From a virus: DNA of 64,000 nucleotides. Under the pieces are notes generated by a model. That model was not told the DNA's origin, made no database searches, and saw nothing but the letters and a program-made list of their open reading frames with translations. The stretch covers positions 29,814-93,813 of IMG/VR virus record IMGVR_UViG_3300023179_000053; one strand, 5' to 3'. Of this stretch, positions 7,868 through 15,414 are shown one piece after another. Numbering within the stretch: position 1 is the stretch's first letter; the number at the start of each line of letters is the position of its first letter. Made by a program: the position numbers and the translations under genes.

Positions 7868-8209
7868 TTAAAACAATTTCTCTTTTGCTTTTTTGTATCT
7901 AATCATATGCATTGTTTGATTTACAATTTTGCTACTGATTGAAGTATAATCATCAAGATTAAACATTCTTCTTAAAGAGCCTCTTTCTCTTGATGTAAAA
8001 CCACCCCATACTCCAAATTTAATATTTTCATTTAAAGCATAAGCTAAACATTGCTCAGCAACGGGGCATTCTTTACAGTAAGATTTGGCTTTTTCAGTCT
8101 GTTTTTTTAGATTTCTATTATCTTCATCAGACTCAAAATAAAATGTATTTATTGATATACCTTTACAAGCAGCTCTATCTCTCCAGATTTCTTTGATTGG
8201 ACTAAACAC
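7868..8209 (-). CDS. whiB: WhiB-like Fe-S transcription factor
   Basis: A 113-aa WhiB-family protein. It carries the four cluster cysteines Cys15, Cys45, Cys48 and Cys54 (C-x29-C-x2-C-x5-C), followed by GVWGG, the family's conserved turn, and a basic tail (RERGSLRR). WhiB proteins bind a [4Fe-4S] cluster and usually act with the primary sigma factor sigma-A to change host promoter choice; in mycobacteriophages a WhiB homologue inhibits host WhiB2 and alters septation. The start is a GTG with GGAG seven bases upstream, two bases after the previous stop. It strongly implies an actinobacterial host. Confidence 0.95.
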   Translation of the reverse strand: MFSPIKEIWRDRAACKGISINTFYFESDEDNRNLKKQTEKAKSYCKECPVAEQCLAYALNENIKFGVWGGFTSRERGSLRRMFNLDDYTSISSKIVNQTMHMIRYKKAKEKLF

Positions 8210-8211
8210 AA

Positions 8212-8586
8212 TTATTCTCCATAGTAGGGGATAATAGGTTTATCAACAAGTGGATCAAGAAAATTAGTTTGATAATTGTCAAAATACTTTCTAATATCAA
8301 TATTTTCAATACTGCTTAGAGCATTAATTAAATGTGATATATGAGATGACATAGCAATAATAACATTTACTGCTTTGTTAATTTCCACCTCCTCTGTTTT
8401 ATCATTACAGGCTAAATTGATTAGATGTAAGCCAAATCTAGTTCTACCTGTATTAGTTGTGAAATCAGTGCTTTTTAGCAAGTCAGCAACAGCCTGTAAT
8501 GTTTTAACAAAGTCTGTTTCATCTGACATACCATCTGGCATTTTGTTTTCAACGCTTGCATTGTCAATATCTTTTTTGTTGTACAT
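8212..8586 (-). CDS. Hypothetical protein (124 aa)
   Basis: Unknown function. I place the start at ATG 8586 with AAGGAAAAA upstream; a longer frame reaches back into the upstream gene and has weaker signals. The protein is helical with an N-terminal Lys/Asp-rich segment. It immediately precedes the whiB gene and shares its transcript. Confidence 0.7.
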   Translation of the reverse strand: MYNKKDIDNASVENKMPDGMSDETDFVKTLQAVADLLKSTDFTTNTGRTRFGLHLINLACNDKTEEVEINKAVNVIIAMSSHISHLINALSSIENIDIRKYFDNYQTNFLDPLVDKPIIPYYGE

Positions 8587-8593
8587 TTTTTCC

Positions 8594-9103
8594 TTAATAC
8601 CACACTCTTGAACCATTACCATATTCAGCAACAAATTCTAACCACCAAGATGCGTAAATCCAGTCATTAATTAAATCTTTTTCATTCATATCTTGCTCTG
8701 GATTTCTTTCTATATAATCTTCAACCATTGCTGCAAAATGCTCTGTTTCATTTTTCATATATTGAGACAACTCTACACAATATTCTGGCGTTAACCCTTC
8801 TTCACCATCATCAAAACCATTTCCATAAAATGAGAATTTAGTTTCTCCGTAAGAAGCGAAATCTCCGTTTTCTGATAGATTTAGAAGCGAATTACCATAT
8901 TTACCTCTATACCAACATCCAACTCCAAACATTCCATATGTTGGAATTGTTTCTTTTAACAATGGATTTGCTTCATATTGAGTTTTCCAAGGGCAACCAC
9001 CACAACTTTGTGTTTTATCGCAATCTATTTTTTTATCTTCATCATAAACAGCAGTGTTTGCTTTTTCACAAGGATAAACTTTTGGAATATTATCTAAACC
9101 CAT
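8594..9103 (-). CDS. Hypothetical Cys-containing protein (169 aa)
   Basis: Unrecognised. The N-terminus begins MGLDNIPKVYPC and contains six cysteines in the first 65 residues (around PCEK, DCDK, SCGGCPW and GCWY), which suggests metal or disulfide binding; the middle is rich in Gly/Phe and the C-terminus is acidic and aromatic. It lies one base after the 9105 gene. Confidence 0.7.
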   Translation of the reverse strand: MGLDNIPKVYPCEKANTAVYDEDKKIDCDKTQSCGGCPWKTQYEANPLLKETIPTYGMFGVGCWYRGKYGNSLLNLSENGDFASYGETKFSFYGNGFDDGEEGLTPEYCVELSQYMKNETEHFAAMVEDYIERNPEQDMNEKDLINDWIYASWWLEFVAEYGNGSRVWY

Positions 9104-9104
9104 A

Positions 9105-9662
9105 TTAATACGCTCCTATTGCTTGTTGTAGTGTAGTTGGAATTTCTGAATATTCTGCGCAGCTTTTTGCTATTAAATTACCTTTATCAATATAAAAGAA
9201 ACCGTGAAAACCCATTCCCGGTTCACAATAATAAAGGTGGAATTTTAGATTACTATATTTTGCATCTACTAAGTGGTCAGATAAACAATCATCACCTGGA
9301 GACCACGCTGTGTCATATGTTATAAGCATTGAACACTCTTTTGAGTTTTCTTTTTTAAGAGGTTCAAAATAAGTATTATAACATCCCCACTTGGTTCCCC
9401 AATTTTGAATTGCCCAATCATACCATTTAGAATCTTGGTCTAAACCAAAATTTGGCATTGGTTTTAGCATTTTAAATAAACAAAAATCTTCTGTTACATA
9501 TCTGGATTCATCATCATATGACCCTCTGATAATAGCAGTTTTAATTTGATTTTCATCTAATCGCTCATCACCTTTCTTAGGAATAATACAAGAAGCAATA
9601 AATTTAATTACTTCCTCTGTATTCCCTTGAACTGTAAATTGATTATTACAATGATTTGGCAT
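9105..9662 (-). CDS. Api92/DUF1281-like ferredoxin-fold protein
   Basis: A 185-aa protein starting MPNHCNNQFTVQG. It contains WYDWAIQNWGTKWG and, further on, YDTAWSPGDD, the conserved blocks of the DUF1281/Api92-like family found in many phages and some plasmids. The family's function is unknown; it adopts a ferredoxin-like fold. The start is supported by GAGGTAGCAA and overlaps the upstream gene by 17 bases. Confidence 0.8.
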   Translation of the reverse strand: MPNHCNNQFTVQGNTEEVIKFIASCIIPKKGDERLDENQIKTAIIRGSYDDESRYVTEDFCLFKMLKPMPNFGLDQDSKWYDWAIQNWGTKWGCYNTYFEPLKKENSKECSMLITYDTAWSPGDDCLSDHLVDAKYSNLKFHLYYCEPGMGFHGFFYIDKGNLIAKSCAEYSEIPTTLQQAIGAY

Positions 9663-10020
9663 TTGCTACCTCTCTAGCTTTTTGCTTTCTAGATCTTCTT
9701 GCTGCATTATTCTTTGCAAGATATTGTTTTTTTCTTGCAACATCCATTGTGTCTTTCCACTTCTTAGTGTAGATTTTCTTTTTAGTTCTATATTTGCTAT
9801 CAATATATTTGTTATGAGCAGTAAAGGCATACTGTTCATCATTTTCAAATAATAGCTTTACAGAGTCTAAGTTTACTTTATCATAGTGATATTTTAAACC
9901 ACTTTGATATTCAACTATTAATTTACCTACATTATTATTTGGATTGTAAGTATAAACAGCATTATTTAGAATAGTACAATTAAATTTCTTTGACACTTTA
10001 TTCAAAGGAATCATCTCCAT
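9646..10020 (-). CDS. Hypothetical protein, KTSC-like core with basic tail (124 aa)
   Basis: The middle (LIVEYQSGLKYHYDKV, about residues 34-49) resembles the beta strands of the small KTSC domain, though the name-giving motif is not clear. The C-terminal 45 residues are very basic (Lys/Arg-rich), as in nucleic-acid-binding tails. It overlaps genes on both sides by 17-23 bases. DNA or RNA binding is an inference. Confidence 0.6.
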   Translation of the reverse strand: MEMIPLNKVSKKFNCTILNNAVYTYNPNNNVGKLIVEYQSGLKYHYDKVNLDSVKLLFENDEQYAFTAHNKYIDSKYRTKKKIYTKKWKDTMDVARKKQYLAKNNAARRSRKQKAREVANAKSL

Positions 10021-10423
10021 ATTCTAAACGTAACTGTTCATAATTATCTTCATCTGCTATTGGATAGTCTTTTAGTTCATTTTTCCAACACATAGCGGAA
10101 ATAAATGCATCAGTGATATTCCAGCCTACTAAGCCCATTGATTCATTTTTAAGGACTCTACAAACTAGTCTATCAACACTTCCAACTAACCAATGAGTAT
10201 AGGTTTCTACTCGGAAATCATCAGGGTAATTAGTAATCAAATCTTTACTGATTACTTCAAAGTTAGAAACATCTATTGCTGTAGAGTCTCTATGCTTATC
10301 AATTCCACAATAACCCCAAGTTTTAAACATATCTTCTGGACCATTATAATAGAAATCTTCCGGTTTTTTTAATGCTTCACCGGCGTACTCTATGATATTG
10401 TCTGTAAAATGAGTGCTATTCAT
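9998..10423 (-). CDS. Hypothetical protein (141 aa)
   Basis: Unknown function. A soluble acidic protein with several Trp/Tyr residues and the stretch TYTHWLVGSVDRLVCRVL in its centre. It begins right after the gene ending at 10424 and overlaps the next gene by 23 bases. No motif recognised. Confidence 0.75.
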   Translation of the reverse strand: MNSTHFTDNIIEYAGEALKKPEDFYYNGPEDMFKTWGYCGIDKHRDSTAIDVSNFEVISKDLITNYPDDFRVETYTHWLVGSVDRLVCRVLKNESMGLVGWNITDAFISAMCWKNELKDYPIADEDNYEQLRLEYGDDSFE

Positions 10424-10903
10424 TTATTCATCACCATCTCTCCAAATTGTTAGCAACTCTTCAAATCCTTCTGCCAATGATCCATTAGCATTCATATAGT
10501 CATACATAATTTCATCTTTGCCAGAGAATGTCAAGGTAGAACTATATTGATTTACAGTATTGCCAAGCAATGTCATTTTAACTCTAATTCTATCTGGATG
10601 TTGAGATGGCGCAATTTCATCTTCATCTTCTTCTTTTATTGGGGCAGCCCAACCACCAGTCAATAATGCTACCAATTGAAAGTTTTTTAAAGCATTTTTT
10701 GTCTTTGGATATTTACCAGCTCTCTCCATTAGTTGATAAACATCACCATTTGAAGCAAGAAGCTCCATTTCTCTTTCACCATTTTCCAACACTTTAATAC
10801 CAACTAAAGTTGCTGTTTTACTATCACGATAATCTTCAATTTTTGTATGAATATCTTTTGAAAGATTTTCGTATTCATTTGGTGTGTACATTTTGATTGT
10901 CAT
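10424..10903 (-). CDS. Hypothetical protein (159 aa)
   Basis: Unrecognised soluble protein, preceded by AAAGGAAAAAATA. The N-terminal half (residues 25-60, TATLVGIKVLENGEREMELL) looks beta-rich; an acidic loop EEDEDE lies near residue 96. The stop is adjacent to the next start, so translation is probably coupled. Confidence 0.75.
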   Translation of the reverse strand: MTIKMYTPNEYENLSKDIHTKIEDYRDSKTATLVGIKVLENGEREMELLASNGDVYQLMERAGKYPKTKNALKNFQLVALLTGGWAAPIKEEDEDEIAPSQHPDRIRVKMTLLGNTVNQYSSTLTFSGKDEIMYDYMNANGSLAEGFEELLTIWRDGDE

Positions 10904-10932
10904 TATTTTTTCCTTTGTTTTGTTGTTATTAT

Positions 10933-11307
10933 TTATTTGTATAACATTTCATTACTTACATCTAGTGCCCATCTTAAACAAGCATCTACTGATTCTTCCC
11001 CAAATAAAGATTTGAATTGAAATTCACCAGTTTGTTCGGCAATAACTTCAGCATAAGCATACATACCTTGATATGTTTTATTTTCTAATTCATAGTATGC
11101 TGAGCAACTCCAAACTTTAATAGTTATTGGCTTTGAATCAAATGAAAATGGAAAATTGGTATTTTCTTGTTGAAAATTGTATTCATCTACCCAATCGTGC
11201 AATGGTATACATTTTACACCTAGAGGTGTTGGGTTTTTGTAATTACGAAATTTCAACTCTTGCTCTTTTTCATATGTTTCAATATCATATGTATCTCTGT
11301 TTGTCAT
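10933..11307 (-). CDS. Hypothetical protein (124 aa)
   Basis: Unknown function; AAAGGAGAATGCA precedes its ATG. A soluble protein with a central beta-type segment (PITIKVWSCSAYYEL). It follows a tiny membrane-protein gene with an 11-base gap. No motif recognised. Confidence 0.75.
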   Translation of the reverse strand: MTNRDTYDIETYEKEQELKFRNYKNPTPLGVKCIPLHDWVDEYNFQQENTNFPFSFDSKPITIKVWSCSAYYELENKTYQGMYAYAEVIAEQTGEFQFKSLFGEESVDACLRWALDVSNEMLYK

Positions 11308-11318
11308 TGCATTCTCCT

Positions 11319-11420
11319 TTAGTCTAAATATTTGTCTATGTCAACAAAATCTAATATTAAATTAACTATAAATATTGTGATTGCTATTACTACCCAAATT
11401 GATATTAATATTGTTTTCAT
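11319..11420 (-). CDS. Tiny single-pass membrane protein (33 aa)
   Basis: A 33-codon gene whose ATG overlaps the upstream TGA (ATGA) and whose TAA sits inside the ribosome site of the next gene. The product begins MKTILISIWVVIAITIF and ends with Asp-rich DFVDIDKYLD, giving one membrane helix with a short acidic cytoplasmic or periplasmic tail. Unknown role. The tight coupling on both sides supports a real gene. Confidence 0.55.
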   Translation of the reverse strand: MKTILISIWVVIAITIFIVNLILDFVDIDKYLD

Positions 11421-11836
11421 TCTGCCTTTTTTATTACATATTTGCCATTTTTAAAACGAGATTTCATTTGTTTAAAACGCATTTGCCAATGACTAATATC
11501 ACATTGATCGTGTGTTATTTGTAAGTCAGTAAGCATTTCTAAATTATTTTTTGTAATTTTCCAATTTGGCAATGATTTTTCAAGTACTTCTATAACTAAA
11601 GGATCGTCTACCATAAGACCTTCAATTATTTTTCTGTAATATTTACTTGAAATAATAGAACCAACAGCACATTTGGTATCATTATCTCCTCTGTATAAAC
11701 AAGTGCTTTCAGTTACTTCACCATCTTCATCTTGAGATATAATTTTTTGAGATTTAGAATTTTGAGTTAAAAGATGATTTTGAATATAATCAAAAACATC
11801 CTTATCTGTTTTAAGCTGAGATAGTGACTTCTTCAT
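11417..11836 (-). CDS. Hypothetical protein (139 aa)
   Basis: Unrecognised. Mixed charge with Lys-rich ends. The central part (TKCAVGSIIS around residues 54-63 and KSLPNWKI around 97-104) resembles small phage proteins annotated only as hypothetical. The start overlaps the upstream gene by 26 bases. Confidence 0.7.
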   Translation of the reverse strand: MKKSLSQLKTDKDVFDYIQNHLLTQNSKSQKIISQDEDGEVTESTCLYRGDNDTKCAVGSIISSKYYRKIIEGLMVDDPLVIEVLEKSLPNWKITKNNLEMLTDLQITHDQCDISHWQMRFKQMKSRFKNGKYVIKKAE

Positions 11837-12296
11837 TTTCTTTTTTCCATTTTTCGTATTCGTGTTTATACACCGTCAGCATTGCTCTTAGAACTTTTTT
11901 ATCAGGGCAAACTGTTGAGTTGTTTCTAACAAATATATCAAGCCATTGTTTTGTATTAAACGTGCTATGATTTGTTGACAAACCAATATGATCTTTTACA
12001 TTTTGCATTGTTAATAAAATGTCTTTAGTAACCCATTGGTCATTATTATCTTTTTCCCAGCCGGTCATAAATGAAACATCACAAATTTTCTCTACAACTT
12101 TAGACCTAGCATAGTATTCAGCTGCATTTTTCTTAGTGATTTGACCATATCCAACAGCACCACCCCAGAATATAAATGTTTTTGTTTCTGGAACTAAATC
12201 ATATACTTTTCGACCATCTTCTTCTTTTTCAATATAAGCTTTTTCTACATCATCTTTGTACATTTCAATATCACCAATATACCAAGTTAAAGGCAT
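11811..12296 (-). CDS. Hypothetical protein (161 aa)
   Basis: Unknown function; AGGAGGAAAG precedes the ATG. The segment KTFIFWGGAVGYGQ near residue 42 is Gly/aromatic-rich, and the C-terminus is Lys/Glu-rich and helical. It lies one base after the 12298 gene. No catalytic motif identified. Confidence 0.75.
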   Translation of the reverse strand: MPLTWYIGDIEMYKDDVEKAYIEKEEDGRKVYDLVPETKTFIFWGGAVGYGQITKKNAAEYYARSKVVEKICDVSFMTGWEKDNNDQWVTKDILLTMQNVKDHIGLSTNHSTFNTKQWLDIFVRNNSTVCPDKKVLRAMLTVYKHEYEKWKKENEEVTISA

Positions 12297-12297
12297 T

Positions 12298-12498
12298 TTA
12301 CTTTCCTCCTGATTGATTCATTATGTGTTCTTTAAATTCTTTAACTGCTTGCAAATTAAAGTGCAATTCTCTAACTATTGTATTCCAAATCATATCTATA
12401 CATTCTCCATCAGTTAAATACTCACCTGGAGTTGTTAGTATGTCAATGATTTTATCAATAACTCTTGATTGAGCATTTGAATCATGCATATTTGTCAT
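12298..12498 (-). CDS. Hypothetical protein, paralogue of the 72-347 product
   Basis: A 66-aa protein with ACAGGAGATAATAAAG before the ATG. Its residues 16-40 (IIDILTTPGEYLTDGEC.. then MIW) align with the 91-aa protein at 72-347, and both end in a charged helix. The pair probably arose by duplication within the phage genome. No known domain; perhaps a small binding protein. Confidence 0.7.
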   Translation of the reverse strand: MTNMHDSNAQSRVIDKIIDILTTPGEYLTDGECIDMIWNTIVRELHFNLQAVKEFKEHIMNQSGGK

Positions 12499-12592
12499 CT
12501 TTATTATCTCCTGTAGTTAATACTTTAATAACTGAACCAGTTATTAATCCAACTAATGTAATAATAATTATTACAAGGATAGATTCAAACAT
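12482..12592 (-). CDS. Tiny single-pass membrane protein (36 aa)
   Basis: An ATG-initiated frame overlapping the end of 12585-12893 by eight bases and the start of 12298-12498 by 17. The product starts MFESILVIIIITLVGLITG and ends in a charged tail (GDNKDDKYA). It resembles the microproteins at 3419-3547 and 11319-11420 in having one N-terminal membrane helix and a polar tail. The ribosome site is weak, so it depends on coupling. Confidence 0.5.
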   Translation of the reverse strand: MFESILVIIIITLVGLITGSVIKVLTTGDNKDDKYA

Positions 12593-12893
12593 TTGCTTGA
12601 CACAGCTTAATCATTTTAAATACTACCGGTCCGTGCATATAATTTTCTCCACCCAATACAATATCCCATTCTTCAAATTTTGGATGATCTTTATAAACTT
12701 CATTAAACCATTGTTTACAAGATTCTAACAAAATGTTTTTATCCTCTTCTGTTAGTTGTTTTGTAATAGCAATAATTTCTTTTTCTTTTTGGTTTCCAGC
12801 ACTCCATACTCTATGGTCATCTGAATACTCATATGTATGATCGAAATTAATAATTTCATTTGCAATTTCTTCTAAATTATTGGTTTTCATCAT
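12585..12893 (-). CDS. Hypothetical protein (102 aa)
   Basis: Unknown function. AAAGGAGAAA precedes the ATGATG start. Acidic, with aromatic residues (KQWFNEVYKDHPKFEEWDIVL, in its middle). Overlaps genes on both sides. No motif recognised. Confidence 0.75.
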   Translation of the reverse strand: MMKTNNLEEIANEIINFDHTYEYSDDHRVWSAGNQKEKEIIAITKQLTEEDKNILLESCKQWFNEVYKDHPKFEEWDIVLGGENYMHGPVVFKMIKLCQANV

Positions 12894-13242
12894 TTTCTCC
12901 TTTGTTTTTATAGTGTAACTTTCCTTCTAACTTACTTTTTGAAATTTCATCCCAATAATACGGAATTGATTCTTCAATTTCATACACTACTTCATGCTCT
13001 ATATTATCAGGATAATAAATAACTCTAATAGTTGGATAAGAGCCAAAGTCGTGTTCATTCCATTTTATTTTAAATCTAATACCAATTTCTAATGCTTTTG
13101 GAAACGTTCTTTTTAATTGATCTAGGAAAGTTTCAGCTTCAAGCAATGCATCTTCATAAAAGTTTTCACTTCCTAATTGAGCGCAAGTTTCTTCTATTGG
13201 AGATGTATCAAATTCTAAATAATCTGTATTTACCACTTTCAT
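12877..13242 (-). CDS. Hypothetical acidic protein (121 aa)
   Basis: Unrecognised acidic soluble protein; AAAGGAGCTAT precedes the ATG. The centre looks beta-rich (EIGIRFKIKWNEHDFGSYP, about residues 51-69). It is the first gene after the 196-bp inverted-repeat element, so its leader contains that structure. Confidence 0.75.
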   Translation of the reverse strand: MKVVNTDYLEFDTSPIEETCAQLGSENFYEDALLEAETFLDQLKRTFPKALEIGIRFKIKWNEHDFGSYPTIRVIYYPDNIEHEVVYEIEESIPYYWDEISKSKLEGKLHYKNKGENDENQ

Positions 13243-13263
13243 ATAGCTCCTTTATAGTTTGAT

Positions 13264-13459
13264 TTATAGATAAAATAGAGATAGGCGGGAAACATTTGTA
13301 CCCAACTGAATTCATTTGCAAACCAACCCGTATATAAATTTACAAATATAGTTAAGCCATTCTTAACTGATACTTTAATATAACGCATCACCGTTATACA
13401 TATTTCCCTTCACCCAATAAGAAAGGAGATGGGCTAGCCTATCTCTATTTTATTTATAA
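13264..13459. repeat. 196-bp element bounded by 23-bp inverted repeats
   Basis: Positions 13264-13286 and 13437-13459 are inverse complements over 23 bp, with a single G-T pair; the core is a 15-bp perfect match (AAAATAGAGATAGGC). Between them lie perfect small hairpins: AGTTAAG-CCATT-CTTAACT (13350-13368) and TATAACG-CATCAC-CGTTATA (13379-13398). A further ATTTGTA/TACAAAT pairing links 13294-13300 with 13341-13347. The right repeat contains the stop codon of the 13454 gene. It could be a structured RNA in the leader of the downstream genes or a miniature mobile element; no target duplication is evident. Confidence 0.75.
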
Positions 13460-13837
13460 CTCTTCCCAGATTCTTTTATACTGGAACACATCTTCATCTC
13501 TATCAACAAGATAAAGAGATATTACGTGTTTTCCCAATTTACGATCATCTGAGCCAACATATGGATAAATCATCTGAATAGCAAATTGCCATTTAGACAT
13601 AAATTTCTTTTGATGATTTGTAAATGGTGGATTGACTTTGTAATGAGTAATATTGAAGTCCGTGTTAAGGTACTCATTTACAGCACCAAGAAATACATAT
13701 TCAAAGTATTTTTCTGGCACTGGTCTTGGCGTAAATCCATTATTTTCTCTTTCGTTTTGGAAAAGCCATTCTTTTTCTAAAACAATGAGATGCTTACCAT
13801 CTGCTGTGTATTTAAACTTACCGTATGGGTTTTTCAT
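13454..13837 (-). CDS. Hypothetical protein (127 aa)
   Basis: Unknown function. AAAGGAGAACAA precedes the ATG and the upstream zinc-ribbon gene overlaps it (ATGA). A basic/aromatic protein with a beta-rich look. Its TAA stop lies inside the right arm of the inverted-repeat element, so transcription past it forms the large hairpin. Confidence 0.75.
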   Translation of the reverse strand: MKNPYGKFKYTADGKHLIVLEKEWLFQNERENNGFTPRPVPEKYFEYVFLGAVNEYLNTDFNITHYKVNPPFTNHQKKFMSKWQFAIQMIYPYVGSDDRKLGKHVISLYLVDRDEDVFQYKRIWEEL

Positions 13838-13971
13838 TTGTTCTCCTTTGGTTTGAATTGATTCAAAAATTGTTGATGATTTTTACGAGCACACTTTCCA
13901 CAAACTTTATATTTAGTAAAGGCTGTAAGAAGGTCTGCTTTTTTACCACACTGGGAGCAAATAACATTCAT
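13834..13971 (-). CDS. Zinc-ribbon microprotein (45 aa)
   Basis: A 45-aa protein starting MNVICSQCGKKADLL with a second CGKC pair about 20 residues later. Two CxxC knuckles with this spacing are a standard zinc ribbon. The start overlaps the upstream stop (TAATG) and the stop overlaps the next start (ATGA). Such miniature ribbons bind nucleic acid or proteins; the target is unknown. Confidence 0.7.
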   Translation of the reverse strand: MNVICSQCGKKADLLTAFTKYKVCGKCARKNHQQFLNQFKPKENK

Positions 13972-14183
13972 TATTTAGCCCCGGCTTCTTTTAGAGCAAA
14001 AGATGCTTGAATAGCAATATTTTGATTTTCAAGATCAACAACTCTTTGGTTTAGACTTTTTAGTGCTTCTCTAATCACATCAAGTATTTCCATAACAATT
14101 TTATGATTTTTACTTTCTTGACCAACGGCTGTTGCCACAAGGTCAATAAGATTACCAATTTCTTGTTTTTCTAGTTCATTCAT
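13971..14183 (-). CDS. Small coiled-coil protein (70 aa)
   Basis: I start it at ATG 14183 (GAGGAAGAGT upstream); the frame is open to 14243 but that overlaps the neighbour without signals. The sequence MNELEKQEIGNLIDLVATAV continues into heptad-like leucine/isoleucine spacing (IREALKSLNQRVVDLENQ), predicting a coiled coil. Unknown function, perhaps an oligomerising partner. Confidence 0.65.
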   Translation of the reverse strand: MNELEKQEIGNLIDLVATAVGQESKNHKIVMEILDVIREALKSLNQRVVDLENQNIAIQASFALKEAGAK

Positions 14184-14346
14184 ACTCTTCCTCTTTCTTT
14201 GTAATAAATGTAAATTGTTGACCCCACGATTCCCAATCTTCATTCATTTCTAAATCAAGTTTCCAATCGTATGGTTCAATTACTTCGTGAATAGCCAATA
14301 CTTCTTTTGTAATTGCGTATTGCCAATTTCTATAGTACTTACTCAT
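14176..14346 (-). CDS. Hypothetical small protein (56 aa)
   Basis: The start is set at ATG 14346 (MSKYYRNWQYAI) with AAGGTAAG about eight bases upstream and inside the previous gene. The protein is acidic and Trp/Tyr-rich. Unknown function. Overlaps both neighbours by eight bases. Confidence 0.65.
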   Translation of the reverse strand: MSKYYRNWQYAITKEVLAIHEVIEPYDWKLDLEMNEDWESWGQQFTFITKKEEEYE

Positions 14347-14539
14347 TAAACTTACCTTCTTTCTTTGCTTGCCATAGTTTAGCAATGATCATTGCTTTAT
14401 CTGAATCTGTCATTCCACGAATTCTATCAGCAATAGCCCAGCATTCATTTGCATCTGCGCTTTTGCCTAATGCGTAATAGTGGTTTCCAAGTTTCTCCCA
14501 CTCTTTCCATTCAGCTTCAGTTTCAACAAAGTCAGCCAT
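14339..14539 (-). CDS. Hypothetical helical protein (66 aa)
   Basis: A 66-aa helical, alanine- and glutamate-rich protein (ADANECWAIADRIRG in its middle). It resembles a short TPR-like or helical hairpin, but no family can be assigned. The ribosome site is weak; it starts three bases after the upstream stop, so it is probably coupled. Confidence 0.65.
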   Translation of the reverse strand: MADFVETEAEWKEWEKLGNHYYALGKSADANECWAIADRIRGMTDSDKAMIIAKLWQAKKEGKFNE

Positions 14540-14542
14540 TGT

Positions 14543-14923
14543 TTAATAACCCCATTTCTTCATAGATTCTTCTAATGGATCAAATACATATATCCAAGCT
14601 TTATCCATTTTTTTAATTTGTGATAACTCAAATTCATTCCCATAAATGGTGTTATTGACAATAAGAGTTGGTAATTCATTTGGCTCTACTGTCAATAAGA
14701 AATCTATTGCTTTTTGAATAAGATATTTTCCATCAGCAACGATTTGAATAACTCTATCGCCTTCATAAGAAAGAAGATACATATTAAACATATAATATGC
14801 ACTAAACATTTCTTTATTTGCTACTGCACGATCTTTTTCTTTCCAAGAAGTAATTAATACATCTTTGTAAAGAGAAGTGTTTTTATCAAACACAATTCGG
14901 TATTTATCGACTGGCGGGTACAT
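14543..14923 (-). CDS. Hypothetical protein (126 aa)
   Basis: Unrecognised, with GGAGACAATATA before ATG. A mixed alpha/beta protein (VIQIVADGKYLIQKAIDFLL at its centre). The start overlaps the upstream zinc-ribbon gene's stop by one base. No catalytic motif visible. Confidence 0.7.
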   Translation of the reverse strand: MYPPVDKYRIVFDKNTSLYKDVLITSWKEKDRAVANKEMFSAYYMFNMYLLSYEGDRVIQIVADGKYLIQKAIDFLLTVEPNELPTLIVNNTIYGNEFELSQIKKMDKAWIYVFDPLEESMKKWGY

Positions 14924-15168
14924 TATATTGTCTCCTCTGTTTTGAATTCCAATGTTTTGTGATATTTGATAATGCCTTCTTCAAGAAGCAGTTTTATACA
15001 TTTATCGCAAATACAAGCTTTGTGAATGTCCATATCAAAGGCACTGCCATAGTCGCCAGAAATAAAGATTTCACAACCTGCTTCTAAATTTGTGTATTCC
15101 TTATCTTCCCAAACATAAGGAATGCTTTGTCTACAAGTTATGCAATACTGCTTTGGTTTGTTTGTCAT
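14923..15168 (-). CDS. Four-cysteine zinc-ribbon-like protein (81 aa)
   Basis: The N-terminus has CITC and, after about 40 residues, CICDKC, giving a two-knuckle metal site. The rest is acidic. Such proteins in phages usually bind nucleic acid or RNA polymerase, but no target can be named. Coupled to 15165-15404 by ATGA overlap. Confidence 0.7.
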   Translation of the reverse strand: MTNKPKQYCITCRQSIPYVWEDKEYTNLEAGCEIFISGDYGSAFDMDIHKACICDKCIKLLLEEGIIKYHKTLEFKTEETI

Positions 15169-15404
15169 TGTAAATCTTCTCTTTCTTGTAGTAAATCGCC
15201 TCTTGTATTTAATGTAACTAATTCTGTCTTTTTAATCCAGAAATAATTTGATTTATGCAATAACGCCGGAGTGTAAATCTTTCTAAATTCACGCTCTGTT
15301 TTGTCAATTCCTTGTTTATAGCAATCATCTGCTAAACAATAGTCATAGCCTGCTTCTTTTCTTTCATCAATGTATTCTTGTTTACAATAAACGCAAATAG
15401 CCAT
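15165..15404 (-). CDS. Small Cys-rich protein (79 aa)
   Basis: Starts MAICVYCKQEYIDERKEAGYDYC and continues LADDC, so four cysteines in the first 28 residues form a probable zinc knuckle of the FCS/MYM-like kind. The remainder is basic. AAAGGGCAAAA precedes the ATG. Unknown function. Confidence 0.7.
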   Translation of the reverse strand: MAICVYCKQEYIDERKEAGYDYCLADDCYKQGIDKTEREFRKIYTPALLHKSNYFWIKKTELVTLNTRGDLLQEREDLQ

Positions 15405-15414
15405 TTTTGCCCTT

